Assembly: GCA_964566765.1 (NCBI GenBank)
Contig: CAZMJI010000019.1
Location: 1 to 18,347, forward strand
Origin: Thioglobus_B sp964566765
GTDB taxonomy: Bacteria > Pseudomonadota > Gammaproteobacteria > PS1 > Pseudothioglobaceae
Length of the DNA stretch: 18,347 bases
Reading direction: 5' to 3'
Shown: positions 7,356-13,151 of the stretch, piece after piece
How the letters are laid out: the number at the start of each line of letters is the position of its first letter
Position numbering within the stretch: position 1 is the first letter of the stretch
The notes under the pieces: generated by a model
The model's input: only the letters and a program-made list of their open reading frames with translations
Told to the model about the DNA's origin: nothing
The model's database searches: none
Position numbers and translations under genes: made by a program

Positions 7356-7419
7356 AATAGGTGGGGTTGCACCAGAAAAAATAAATCTTGAGGAGAGCTA
7401 TAAAAACCAGTACAACTGA
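7332..7419 (-). ncRNA. candidate regulator-activated small RNA (about 88 nt)
   Basis: Inferred RNA from a predicted start near 7419 to the T run of the terminator at 7332. Basis: a -10-like AATAAT (7431 to 7426) lies 25 bp beyond a copy of the operator-like repeat, exactly as at two other promoters in the island, and the terminator faces the same way. The RNA would contain a small 5' hairpin (CAGU-UGU-ACUG), an unpaired CU-rich stretch CUCUCCUCAA (complement of 7388-7397), a U6 run, a GGUG/CACC hairpin and the GC-rich terminator with U tail. These are features common in Hfq-dependent sRNAs. CUCUCCUCAA is perfectly complementary to TTGAGGAGAG at 11312-11321, the ribosome site ahead of the second rhodanese gene. 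No protein frame with a usual start exists here. It could instead be only the 3' UTR of the kinase operon. Confidence 0.45.
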
Positions 7420-7425
7420 GTTGTT

Positions 7426-7471
7426 ATTATTCCCAAACTCTGACCCAGCGTCTATTATGGAAAACCATAGA
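7426..7471 (-). promoter_or_regulatory. operator-like inverted repeat + -10 facing left (candidate sRNA promoter)
   Basis: ATGG-AAAA-CCAT at 7457-7468 (perfect 4+4 inverted repeat) inside the 13-mer GGAAAACCATAGA (7459-7471). Read on the minus strand this is TCTATGGTTTTCCAT (7471 to 7457), then 25 bp, then AATAAT (7431 to 7426). There is no recognisable -35 (TAGACG at the proper distance). The same word, orientation and 25-bp gap occur at 10400-10445 and 11256-11301. Confidence 0.5.
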
Positions 7472-7485
7472 TTCTGCCGGCGAAA

Positions 7486-8025
7486 TTAGAGAATTTTTTG
7501 GTTTTGCAGGGTGTTCTTTAACAGGGCAAATGCCAAGACAATAAACACCACACCACCAATCACATCACCAATTAGGTAAGACTGGAAGTACACTTTGCCC
7601 GCGCTAAATTGTGCGGGTGCGTACAGCAGTACGGTTTTGGTTAGGGTGGTGGCAAAAGAAGCGACCAGTACTAAGGGTAGTAGCAAGCGGTAATTGAGTT
7701 TGCCTTGCGCAATAAAATCGCCCAAATTAAGCGTTTTAAACGCCATGATGGTCAGTAGCGGCAGTAGTGCATTAACCAGGCGACTGATGACTTCGGTTTG
7801 TCCAATATAAGCCGTACCACCTTCAACCACCACCTCGGCCAATAAGTAACCCAGGAAAGCACCCAGAAAGACACGTGATCCAAATAACAGATAAGACAGA
7901 ATTACCGCACCCATGGGCAGCCATAAGTAGTTGCCAATGTCTGAGTTGAAATGATCCATTGGGATGGCCAAGTACCTGGAGACAAAAACCAGGGTCAGGG
8001 CATAAAGATTGTATTTTAGTAGCAT
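7486..8025 (-). CDS. MASE1-like integral membrane protein
   Basis: A 179-aa very hydrophobic protein with about six membrane segments and no attached enzymatic domain. WLPMGAVILSYLLFGSRVFLGAFLGYLLAEV (from about residue 34) resembles the start of MASE1 sensory domains (W-x-P-x-G ... G-x-R ... FLG), and FQSYLIGDVIGGVVFIVLAFALL near the end resembles the closing part of MASE1. Known: MASE1 usually forms the membrane sensor part of kinases and diguanylate cyclases. Here it would be free-standing. A good ribosome site, AAGGAG, lies about 6 bases before the ATG at 8025. It follows the response regulator by 25 bp and is the third gene of that operon, so a role with the two-component system (signal input or transport) is inferred. 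The MASE1 assignment is tentative. Confidence 0.75.
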   Translation of the reverse strand: MLLKYNLYALTLVFVSRYLAIPMDHFNSDIGNYLWLPMGAVILSYLLFGSRVFLGAFLGYLLAEVVVEGGTAYIGQTEVISRLVNALLPLLTIMAFKTLNLGDFIAQGKLNYRLLLPLVLVASFATTLTKTVLLYAPAQFSAGKVYFQSYLIGDVIGGVVFIVLAFALLKNTLQNQKIL

Positions 8026-8050
8026 GTTTTCTCCTTGCTCTAAGCTAAAG

Positions 8051-8659
8051 TTATTGATAATTTAGGTTAATTAAAACCAGCATCTTGACCAATTCTGGCA
8101 ATGAGTTGGCTTGCATTTTTTTCATCACCTTGGAGCGGTGTGCTTCTACGGTTGGTACCGACATAAACAGGGTTTCTGAGATTTCTCGGTTTTTCATACC
8201 TTTGACCACACAGGCGCAGACTTCAAGTTCTTTGTTGGTCAGCTCTTGATAGCGATTCAACACTTGGATTTTTTGCTGGTACTTATCAATCGCCAGGTTA
8301 ATTTTTGCCATCAGTAGCCCAGGGTCAAACGGTTTTTCAATAAAGTCAAACGCACCAATTTTCATCGCTTCAACCGCCATGTTGACATTGCCATGACCAG
8401 TGATAAAGATGGTGGGTCTAACGCATTTCAAGTCATTCAGCTTTCTTTGTAGCTGCAAGCCTGTCATCTCCGGCATGTCAATATCAGAGACCAAACAGCC
8501 AACTGTAGTCTGGTCTAGGTTGTGCAGGTAATCCTTAGCATTGGCAAACGTATGCACCTGAAAGCCGTGCGTACTTAAAAAGCGCGCCAAGGATTCTCTG
8601 ATGGTACTGTCATCATCAACAATATAGACATTTTTATCCGTGCTTAATTCAGGCGTCAT
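8051..8659 (-). CDS. FixJ/NarL-type response regulator (TtrR-like)
   Basis: A 202-aa two-domain regulator. The receiver domain covers about residues 9-125 with acidic pair Asp15/Asp16, phospho-acceptor Asp59 in VSDIDMPEMTG, Thr87 in FITGHG and Lys109 in FIEKPF. The LuxR/FixJ helix-turn-helix covers about 140-195: LTNKELEVCACVVKGMKNREIS...SVPTVEAHRSKVMKKM. All switch residues are present, so it should be phosphorylated by the kinase whose gene overlaps it by 11 bp. Known: this kinase-regulator pairing matches TtrS/TtrR (tetrathionate) and ThsS/ThsR (thiosulfate). Inferred: it binds the ATGG-N4-CCAT repeats found three times around this operon and activates transcription. Confidence 0.93.
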   Translation of the reverse strand: MTPELSTDKNVYIVDDDSTIRESLARFLSTHGFQVHTFANAKDYLHNLDQTTVGCLVSDIDMPEMTGLQLQRKLNDLKCVRPTIFITGHGNVNMAVEAMKIGAFDFIEKPFDPGLLMAKINLAIDKYQQKIQVLNRYQELTNKELEVCACVVKGMKNREISETLFMSVPTVEAHRSKVMKKMQANSLPELVKMLVLINLNYQ

Positions 8660-10391
8660 AAGGTTTTGCTGGTAATTTAATTAAAAAAGTAGAGCCCTGA
8701 GGGCTGGTGTGTTGTAGGGATAAGTCGCCCCCATAGGAGCGAATCATGCGTTGACTTAGGTTGAGTCCCAAGCCTAGACCTTCGGTGTCTGAGCCTTGTT
8801 TGGTTGAGTGAAATAACTCAAATAAATGCTCTGTGTTGGTGATTAGGCAGCCGGTATCTTGCAAGCTGATTAACACCGAATCGTTATGCCCAAAGGTGCG
8901 AATGTGAAGCTCGTTTCTAACCTTGTGATTGTCGCGCATGGCGCTAATCGCATTCTGACATAGATTGAGTAAGACCTGATCTAGCTCAACCGGACTCATT
9001 TCAACTTTGGGCAGATCGGGCGCTAGCTCTAGGCTAAGGTTGACCTTGGCCTTAGCAAGATCGCGCCCCACCAGCTCGGTGACTCGTTCAATATGGGGGT
9101 TGATGTCAAACACTTCCTTGCTGATTCTTTTGTTGGAGAGAAAATTGCGAATATTGAGAATCAAATTGGCGCAGTGATCGGTTTTTTCTCGCAGGTCTTT
9201 AGAAGCCGACTTGACCTTGTCCAATTGACAGTCGTCATCTTTTAGCATATCAGACAGCAGGTGCGCATCAATCTTCAGTGAGGTGATGGGCTGCGAGAGT
9301 TCGTGCGCCACTTCAGAGAGTAGCTGATCGACAGAGCTGACTCGGGAGAGTTGTTCTAGCTGAGCCTTATAAGATTGAATCTCTCTTTCTCGACGATTCT
9401 TGCTGAGCACAATCAAATAGCCAGCAAGAATTAATACAATCAGCACCCATTGGTAGTTTTGCTTGTAGAAGCGCACATGCACAGGGTCTTGATAGATACC
9501 CAGGCGATGTTTTCTTAGTAGATTGCTAACATCTTTGTAATCGTGTGCCTCAACCCATCGCGGATTGCCGTTTAGGTGGGTGAATTCAAGCAGCAGCGCT
9601 TTAACACGTTGGGTTAGGCTTGGATCCATGTGCTTGAGTGCGCCCAGCGACCATTCTGAGACCAATGGTGTGCTGATCAGGTGTGGAAAGTTTGATTTTT
9701 GATCCAGTACTTTAATCTCCGAAGGGTCCAGTCGATCCAGCCTAACCAGTTGTTCAATCACGCTGGTGCGCACCACGCCGGCGTCTATCACGCCGTTGGT
9801 TACTGCTCTAACGATGTTGTCTTGATTGCCCAAGAAGCGCATTTCCGAGAAGTCCTGATAGGGGTTGATGTCGTTTTCATAGAAATAGTCCAGCGCCAAT
9901 ACCCAGCCACCCAAGCGCTTCTCCGTGGCGGCGGCCACGCTATTGCCTTTTAAGGATTCGATCGAGCTAATGGTGGGATTATTGCTGGAGGTGAAGATAA
10001 CCGAGCCCAGCTGATCCCAGCCAGCCATATTGCTATAGGTGAGTAGTGGCTTTACCCCGTGGATTGCTTGCAGTTCAACCGTCGCTACCGGTTGTGAGAT
10101 CACATAATCCAATTTGCCTTCTTCTACCATTTTGTACATTAATGAATCATCGGGCGTGTCGATGATTCTCAACTTGAATTGATGATTGGGCAGTTGTCGA
10201 TTTAGATGATTGATGGTGGATTGCCATTTTTCACGGGCCACATCTCGACCCAGGCAAGACTGTACACCAATGGTGATGAGCTTTTGTGAGGCTGTATTAG
10301 CACCGATTGAGGCGCGGGCTGTATTGGCATAGGCTTGCATCTGTCCAATGACAATGCCAATTAGGGCAAAAGCAAGCAGAGTTCTGTTCAT
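8649..10391 (-). CDS. TtrS-like sensor histidine kinase with periplasmic PhnD-type sensor domain
   Basis: A 580-aa membrane kinase. From ATG 10391: signal/anchor 1-22 (MNRTLLAFALIGIVIGQMQAYA); periplasmic PhnD-like domain about 38-296 (ITIGVQSCLGRDVAREKW ... DYVISQP ... GVIDAGVVRTSVIEQL); membrane helix about 314-330; HisKA with phospho-His363 in SEVAHELSQP; N box NLCQNAISAM (Asn480), QDTG, and G2 box EGLGLGLNLSQRMI. Known: this architecture is that of the tetrathionate sensor TtrS and its thiosulfate-sensing relatives. Cys46 in VQSCLGRD could be redox-relevant (inference). The frame is open to ATG 10463, with other ATGs at 10442 and 10415, but that part overlaps the operator array. None of the starts has a ribosome site; the predicted transcription start is almost at 10391, so a nearly leaderless mRNA is possible. 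The ligand is not provable from sequence. Confidence 0.92.
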   Translation of the reverse strand: MNRTLLAFALIGIVIGQMQAYANTARASIGANTASQKLITIGVQSCLGRDVAREKWQSTINHLNRQLPNHQFKLRIIDTPDDSLMYKMVEEGKLDYVISQPVATVELQAIHGVKPLLTYSNMAGWDQLGSVIFTSSNNPTISSIESLKGNSVAAATEKRLGGWVLALDYFYENDINPYQDFSEMRFLGNQDNIVRAVTNGVIDAGVVRTSVIEQLVRLDRLDPSEIKVLDQKSNFPHLISTPLVSEWSLGALKHMDPSLTQRVKALLLEFTHLNGNPRWVEAHDYKDVSNLLRKHRLGIYQDPVHVRFYKQNYQWVLIVLILAGYLIVLSKNRREREIQSYKAQLEQLSRVSSVDQLLSEVAHELSQPITSLKIDAHLLSDMLKDDDCQLDKVKSASKDLREKTDHCANLILNIRNFLSNKRISKEVFDINPHIERVTELVGRDLAKAKVNLSLELAPDLPKVEMSPVELDQVLLNLCQNAISAMRDNHKVRNELHIRTFGHNDSVLISLQDTGCLITNTEHLFELFHSTKQGSDTEGLGLGLNLSQRMIRSYGGDLSLQHTSPQGSTFLIKLPAKPYDA

Positions 10392-10399
10392 AAAGCGCG

Positions 10400-10445
10400 A
10401 TTTTAGCACTGGCATTTGGATTTTAATATCATGGAAAACCATAGA
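10400..10445 (-). promoter_or_regulatory. operator-like inverted repeat + -10 facing the sensor kinase gene
   Basis: Read on the minus strand: TCTATGGTTTTCCAT (10445 to 10431), 25 bp, then TAAAAT (10405 to 10400), with TATTAA instead of a -35. The repeat ATGG-AAAA-CCAT (10431-10442) is identical to that at 7457-7468. Inferred: autoregulation of the two-component operon. The start point would fall near 10393, only a couple of bases before ATG 10391. Confidence 0.5.
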
Positions 10446-10499
10446 AAACCAACAAAAACCCATGAAAAAACTGGATTTTTTTACAAAAATAGGTAAAAA
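10431..10499. repeat. 10-bp-phased A/T tracts between the kinase and first rhodanese genes
   Basis: Successive 10-base units begin ATGGAAAACC, ATAGAAAACC, AACAAAAACC and CATGAAAAAA, followed by T6-7 (10476-10482), A5 (10485-10489) and A5 (10495-10499). The tracts recur about once per helical turn for roughly 70 bp. Known: phased A-tracts curve DNA. The AAAACC part also repeats the core of the operator word, so it may be an array of weak regulator sites. Seen directly; its effect is inferred. Confidence 0.65.
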
Positions 10500-10528
10500 T
10501 TGACTTCAAAATTAGATTTTTATAAACT
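10500..10528 (+). promoter_or_regulatory. possible promoter of the first rhodanese gene
   Basis: TTGACT at 10500-10505 is close to the -35 consensus. Candidate -10 hexamers are TATAAA (10521-10526, 15-bp spacing) and TAAACT (10523-10528, 17-bp spacing). The leader to ATG 10542 would be short, with no ribosome site. Unlike the three operator-linked promoters, this one has a good -35 and no operator at the same distance. Confidence 0.35.
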
Positions 10529-10541
10529 TCTAATACGTTTT

Positions 10542-11180
10542 ATGAAATTAAATGACACAATATTAAGTCGAATTGCGCTATTCATAGTCATCGCCGTATC
10601 GCCTGTGAGTTGGGCCAAGGAAGTGCAGATTGAAACCGGTGTGCTATCGGTGGATGTGCTGCACAAGGGTGAGGCTCTGGAGATTAAGCGCAACCAAAAT
10701 CGCAAAGCCAAGATCATGCGCTTTTACCAAGACACTTGGCGCGGTAAGATTCAGCCACTGGAGCCGTTTAAGCCATACCCGGTAGAGACCCTGGCTGAGC
10801 TAGAGGTGATTGATTATATTGAACAAATCTCCAATGGCGATGACAGCATTATTGTGGTGGATTCCAGACCTTCTTCTGCGGTCTTGATTACCGGCATGAT
10901 TCCAACCGCTGTGCGCATTACCAGTGAGATGTTTTTAAATCCTGAGGTGCAAGAAGAGGTGTTTGCCACGCTTGGCATTATCGAGCCAGACGATTCGGTT
11001 AAGTTGGATTTTTCTCAAGCAAAAACCATCATCGCCTATTGCAACGGGTTTTGGTGCGGCAAGTCGCCACGACTGATTCGTACCTTATTGGCCTTTGACT
11101 ATCCAGCAGAAAAAATCAAATACTATCGTGGTGGTATGCAGGCCTGGCGTTCGGTTGGTCTAACCACGGTTCAACCTTAG
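10542..11180 (+). CDS. exported rhodanese-like protein, CNGxWC type (paralogue 1)
   Basis: A 212-aa protein. A signal peptide at about 1-25 (IALFIVIAVSPVSWA) makes it periplasmic. A conserved pre-domain RNQNRKAKIMRFYQ and KPYPVETLAEL precedes the rhodanese domain at about 95-210: IIVVDSRP, TGMIPTAVRI, the active loop YCNGFWCGKSP with Cys167, and YYRGGMQAW. Known: rhodaneses move sulfane sulfur through the loop cysteine. Here a second cysteine (Cys172) sits in the same loop (CX4C), so a disulfide or persulfide relay is conceivable. The start at ATG 10542 is chosen for the tidy signal peptide; TTG at 10500, with AGGT just upstream, is possible. It is divergent from the kinase gene and followed by its paralogue. 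Confidence 0.9.
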   Translation: MKLNDTILSRIALFIVIAVSPVSWAKEVQIETGVLSVDVLHKGEALEIKRNQNRKAKIMRFYQDTWRGKIQPLEPFKPYPVETLAELEVIDYIEQISNGDDSIIVVDSRPSSAVLITGMIPTAVRITSEMFLNPEVQEEVFATLGIIEPDDSVKLDFSQAKTIIAYCNGFWCGKSPRLIRTLLAFDYPAEKIKYYRGGMQAWRSVGLTTVQP

Positions 11181-11346
11181 TTTCCCTGATTATCTAAACC
11201 CATTTTGAGGCTCTTGAGCTCTGTTTTATTAGGGTTTTCCATGATTTTTGTTAGATCTATGGTTTTCCCTAATGGTGTTGGTTTTGCCACCTTGATACAA
11301 TACGCACAGTTTTGAGGAGAGGGTGAAAAATGATGGAGAATCAAAC
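11181..11346. other. intergenic leader region between the two rhodanese genes
   Basis: These 166 bp hold two operator-like repeats, a -10 element, a strong ribosome site and a six-codon upstream frame (entries below). A weak hairpin around GGCTCTTGAGCT (11208-11219) followed by TTTT has a loop of only two bases, so a terminator for the first rhodanese gene is doubtful and read-through into the second is likely. Confidence 0.5.
11231..11301 (+). promoter_or_regulatory. two operator-like repeats + -10 of the second rhodanese gene
   Basis: AGGG-TTTT-CCAT (11231-11242) and ATGG-TTTT-CCCT (11259-11270) are spaced 28 bp centre to centre. The second is part of TCTATGGTTTTCCCT (11256-11270) and is followed after 25 bp by TACAAT (11296-11301). 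At the -35 position there is only TGGTGT. With a start near 11308 the two sites centre at about -43 and -71, typical places for an activator. The geometry is identical to the sites at 7426-7471 and 10400-10445. This is the best-supported of the three promoters, because a well-formed leader and gene follow. Confidence 0.6.
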
Positions 11347-11350
11347 ATGA
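11330..11350 (+). CDS. six-codon upstream frame coupled to the second rhodanese gene
   Basis: ATG ATG GAG AAT CAA ACA TGA (MMENQT) begins 8 bases after the strong ribosome site AGGAGAG (11315-11321), and its TGA overlaps the rhodanese ATG at 11347 as ATGA. A second, weaker site, GGAG (11335-11338), serves the rhodanese start itself. Whether it is translated is inference; the ribosome site and overlap are visible. It may act as a coupled leader peptide. Confidence 0.35.
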   Translation: MMENQT

Positions 11351-12108
11351 GAAAGACCCTGGTATTACTAAGCACTGTGCTGCTAAGCTACATCACCCCA
11401 AGTTTGGCTAACACCGAGAAGAACACAGCCAAATCAGCCGAGGTGACGCTTGAAAAAGCATCATTACAAGTGGCGCAGAACGCACCTAGGGTCAATCCTA
11501 ATAGCAACGCACCTAGCGTTAAACGCGCAAAGAAAAAAAAGAAGAAAAAGCCCGTTTTTCTTGAGCCGGGCGTGTTGGCCACCACCATCATCGTTGACGG
11601 CAAACCGTTTGTGATAGGTCGTAATCAAAACCGCAAGAATCTGATGCCGAAAATCTACCAAAAGACTGGTCGCGGTATTATCAAGCCTTTGCATCCGTTC
11701 AAACCGCACAAGGTGGAAACCATTGCTGAGCTGGAGATGATTGGCTATATGAAGCGCATCTCAGCAGGCGATAAGAAAACCATTGTGGTGGACTCTAGAG
11801 CGCCAATTTGGTTAAACCTAACGGGTCATCTGCCGGGTGCGGTCCATGTGCCGTATAAGCAATTTTTAGATAAAAACGAAGCTTTAGAGATTATGCAGGA
11901 TGAGTTTGACGTAGTGTTGCGACCAGATGGTAGTTTGGATTTCTCTCAGGTCAAAACCCTGGCCATTTACTGTAATGGCAATTGGTGCAAAATGTCACCC
12001 ACATTGATTCGTGAACTGCTTAAGTATGGCTATCCTGCAGAAAAAATCAAATACTATCGTGGTGGTATGCAGGCCTGGATTTTGTTAGGCTTGCCAACCA
12101 TTAACTAA
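11347..12108 (+). CDS. exported rhodanese-like protein, CNGxWC type (paralogue 2)
   Basis: A 253-aa protein. Signal peptide 1-21 (MRKTLVLLSTVLLSYITPSLA), then a low-complexity linker at about 22-60 ending in a run of seven lysines (62-68). The same conserved block as paralogue 1 follows (GRNQNRKNLMPKIYQ, KPHKVETIAEL), and the rhodanese domain at about 140-250: TIVVDSRAP, TGHLPGAVHVPYKQF, active loop YCNGNWCKMSP (Cys209, Cys214), KYYRGGMQAW. Roughly half the shared residues match paralogue 1. The start is ATG 11347, 8 bases after GGAG; GTG 11323 is in frame but too close to its ribosome site. Predicted regulation is by the two operators upstream and perhaps by the sRNA. The poly-Lys stretch may bind acidic surfaces; that is speculation. 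Its stop overlaps the convergent gene by 4 bp. Confidence 0.92.
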   Translation: MRKTLVLLSTVLLSYITPSLANTEKNTAKSAEVTLEKASLQVAQNAPRVNPNSNAPSVKRAKKKKKKKPVFLEPGVLATTIIVDGKPFVIGRNQNRKNLMPKIYQKTGRGIIKPLHPFKPHKVETIAELEMIGYMKRISAGDKKTIVVDSRAPIWLNLTGHLPGAVHVPYKQFLDKNEALEIMQDEFDVVLRPDGSLDFSQVKTLAIYCNGNWCKMSPTLIRELLKYGYPAEKIKYYRGGMQAWILLGLPTIN

Positions 12109-12686
12109 CGTATTTCACAGGCCTCATCGAAACTCAGACGTGGTGATCGTGGGAAAAGCTTGTCATGGTCGCCATGACCCAGGCCGCAGATAAAGATGGA
12201 TTTGGTTTTGCCATCTGGGAAAAAGGCTGCATCCAGTGAGGTGTTATTAAAACCACCCATCGGGCCACAATCCAGACCTATTGAGCGTGCTGCCAGCATC
12301 AGGTAAGCGCCTTGCAAAGTGGCATTCATCTCACCAGCCGATTTGATTTTATCCGGTTTGCCAGCGTACCAGCTTCTGGCGTCGGTATGTGGGAACAGAT
12401 AAGGCAGTTTTTCATAAAATTCGGTGTCATAGCTGATAATCGCTACCACTGGCGCACTCATGGCTTTGTCCACGTTGCCTTCGTCCAGATGTGGTTTGAG
12501 CAGGGCTTTGGCCTCGGCCGATTTGACAAAAGTGAGTCGTGCCGGACAATTATTGGCAGCGGTTGGACCGAATTTCATCAGCTCATAGAGCTGGTGCAGC
12601 TCATCATCACTCACGGTCTGATCCAGCCAGCCATTGTGACTTCTAGCCTGTCTAAATAAAGTGTCTAAATCATCGTTCGAAAGCAT
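12105..12686 (-). CDS. rutE: nitroreductase-family protein, RutE / malonic semialdehyde reductase type
   Basis: A 193-aa cytoplasmic flavin reductase of the nitroreductase superfamily, matching the RutE subgroup closely: LFRQARSHNGWLDQTVSDDELHQLYELMKFGPTAANNCPAR at the N-terminus, EFYEKLPYLFPHTDARSWY, then TLQGAYLMLAARSIGLDCGPMGGF, and LGHGDHDKLFPRSPRLSFDEAC at the end. Known: RutE reduces malonic semialdehyde to 3-hydroxypropionate in uracil breakdown, but relatives occur without the rut operon, as here, so the true substrate is open. The start ATG 12686 has GGAG 8 bases upstream; a TTG seven codons earlier (12707) was rejected. It is convergent with the second rhodanese gene (4-bp overlap) and divergent from the 144-aa gene with a 30-bp gap. 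Confidence 0.9.
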   Translation of the reverse strand: MLSNDDLDTLFRQARSHNGWLDQTVSDDELHQLYELMKFGPTAANNCPARLTFVKSAEAKALLKPHLDEGNVDKAMSAPVVAIISYDTEFYEKLPYLFPHTDARSWYAGKPDKIKSAGEMNATLQGAYLMLAARSIGLDCGPMGGFNNTSLDAAFFPDGKTKSIFICGLGHGDHDKLFPRSPRLSFDEACEIR

Positions 12687-12716
12687 TAAAATATCTCCAT
12701 TAATCAACTGATAACC

Positions 12717-13151
12717 ATGCTCGATTATATATTTTTTGACCCATCACTCTCAGCCAAATTTAAAGACCATTTAACAAAAATGGGTATTGCCTATGAGTGC
12801 CAAATCGATGAGGGTTTTGGCACCGTGCAAGGTGAGGTTGTTTGTATCTCAGATGCAACAGACGAATCAATACTTGCACACTTGCAAGTGGTATACGACC
12901 AATTGCAAGATGAGCTAGAGGCTTTACTGGAGCAAACCTCAGACCAGTTGTCCATTAACGCAGCGGGTATGCAAACGCGCCTTAAGGATGGCACATTGTG
13001 TACGCTAAGGGTTGACCCTGAGATTGTCACCAAAATTTTAACGGTATTAGAGTTTGATCAATTGCAAGCATTTGTAGATAATATTGCCAAGAGTGTTGAA
13101 ACACCAGATAGTGGGCACTTTTGCCATCAGCCAAATAAGGGAGAGTTATGA
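12717..13151 (+). CDS. 144-aa protein of unknown function, coupled to SQR-like gene
   Basis: An acidic, soluble-looking 144-aa protein with no signal peptide or membrane segment. It starts MLDYIFFDPSLSAKFKDHL, contains a long helical stretch ESILAHLQVVYDQLQDELEALLEQ (about 60-83), and ends with cysteines at NGTLCT-like (GTLCTLRV) and GHFCHQP. Other cysteines are in YECQIDE and VVCISD. I do not recognise the family. It overlaps the next gene by 4 bp (ATGA), a strong sign of shared function with the flavoprotein. No good ribosome site precedes ATG 12717. Its promoter must lie within the 30-bp gap or inside the start of the divergent rutE-like gene. Confidence 0.8.
   Translation: MLDYIFFDPSLSAKFKDHLTKMGIAYECQIDEGFGTVQGEVVCISDATDESILAHLQVVYDQLQDELEALLEQTSDQLSINAAGMQTRLKDGTLCTLRVDPEIVTKILTVLEFDQLQAFVDNIAKSVETPDSGHFCHQPNKGEL

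Noticed and set aside
7388..7489. Plus-strand open frame of about 30 codons after TTGAGGAGAG, which looks like a ribosome site
   Set aside because: No ATG, GTG or TTG follows at a usable distance (ATA is at that place), and the frame shows no protein-like conservation. The sequence is better explained as the CU-rich part of the minus-strand RNA.
11208..11228. Hairpin with TTTT after the first rhodanese gene as a terminator
   Set aside because: The GGCTC/GAGCT stem leaves a two-base loop and contains a wobble pair; too weak to call.
11533..11540. A8 run in the poly-Lys part of rhodanese 2 as a phase-variation tract
   Set aside because: It is only eight bases, interrupted by AAG codons around it, and the frame is intact; slippage cannot be shown from one sequence.
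10542..12108. Rhodaneses as the PQQ-associated CXXCW family
   Set aside because: The motif here is CX4C with the order CNG-x-W-C, and no PQQ-dehydrogenase genes are nearby.
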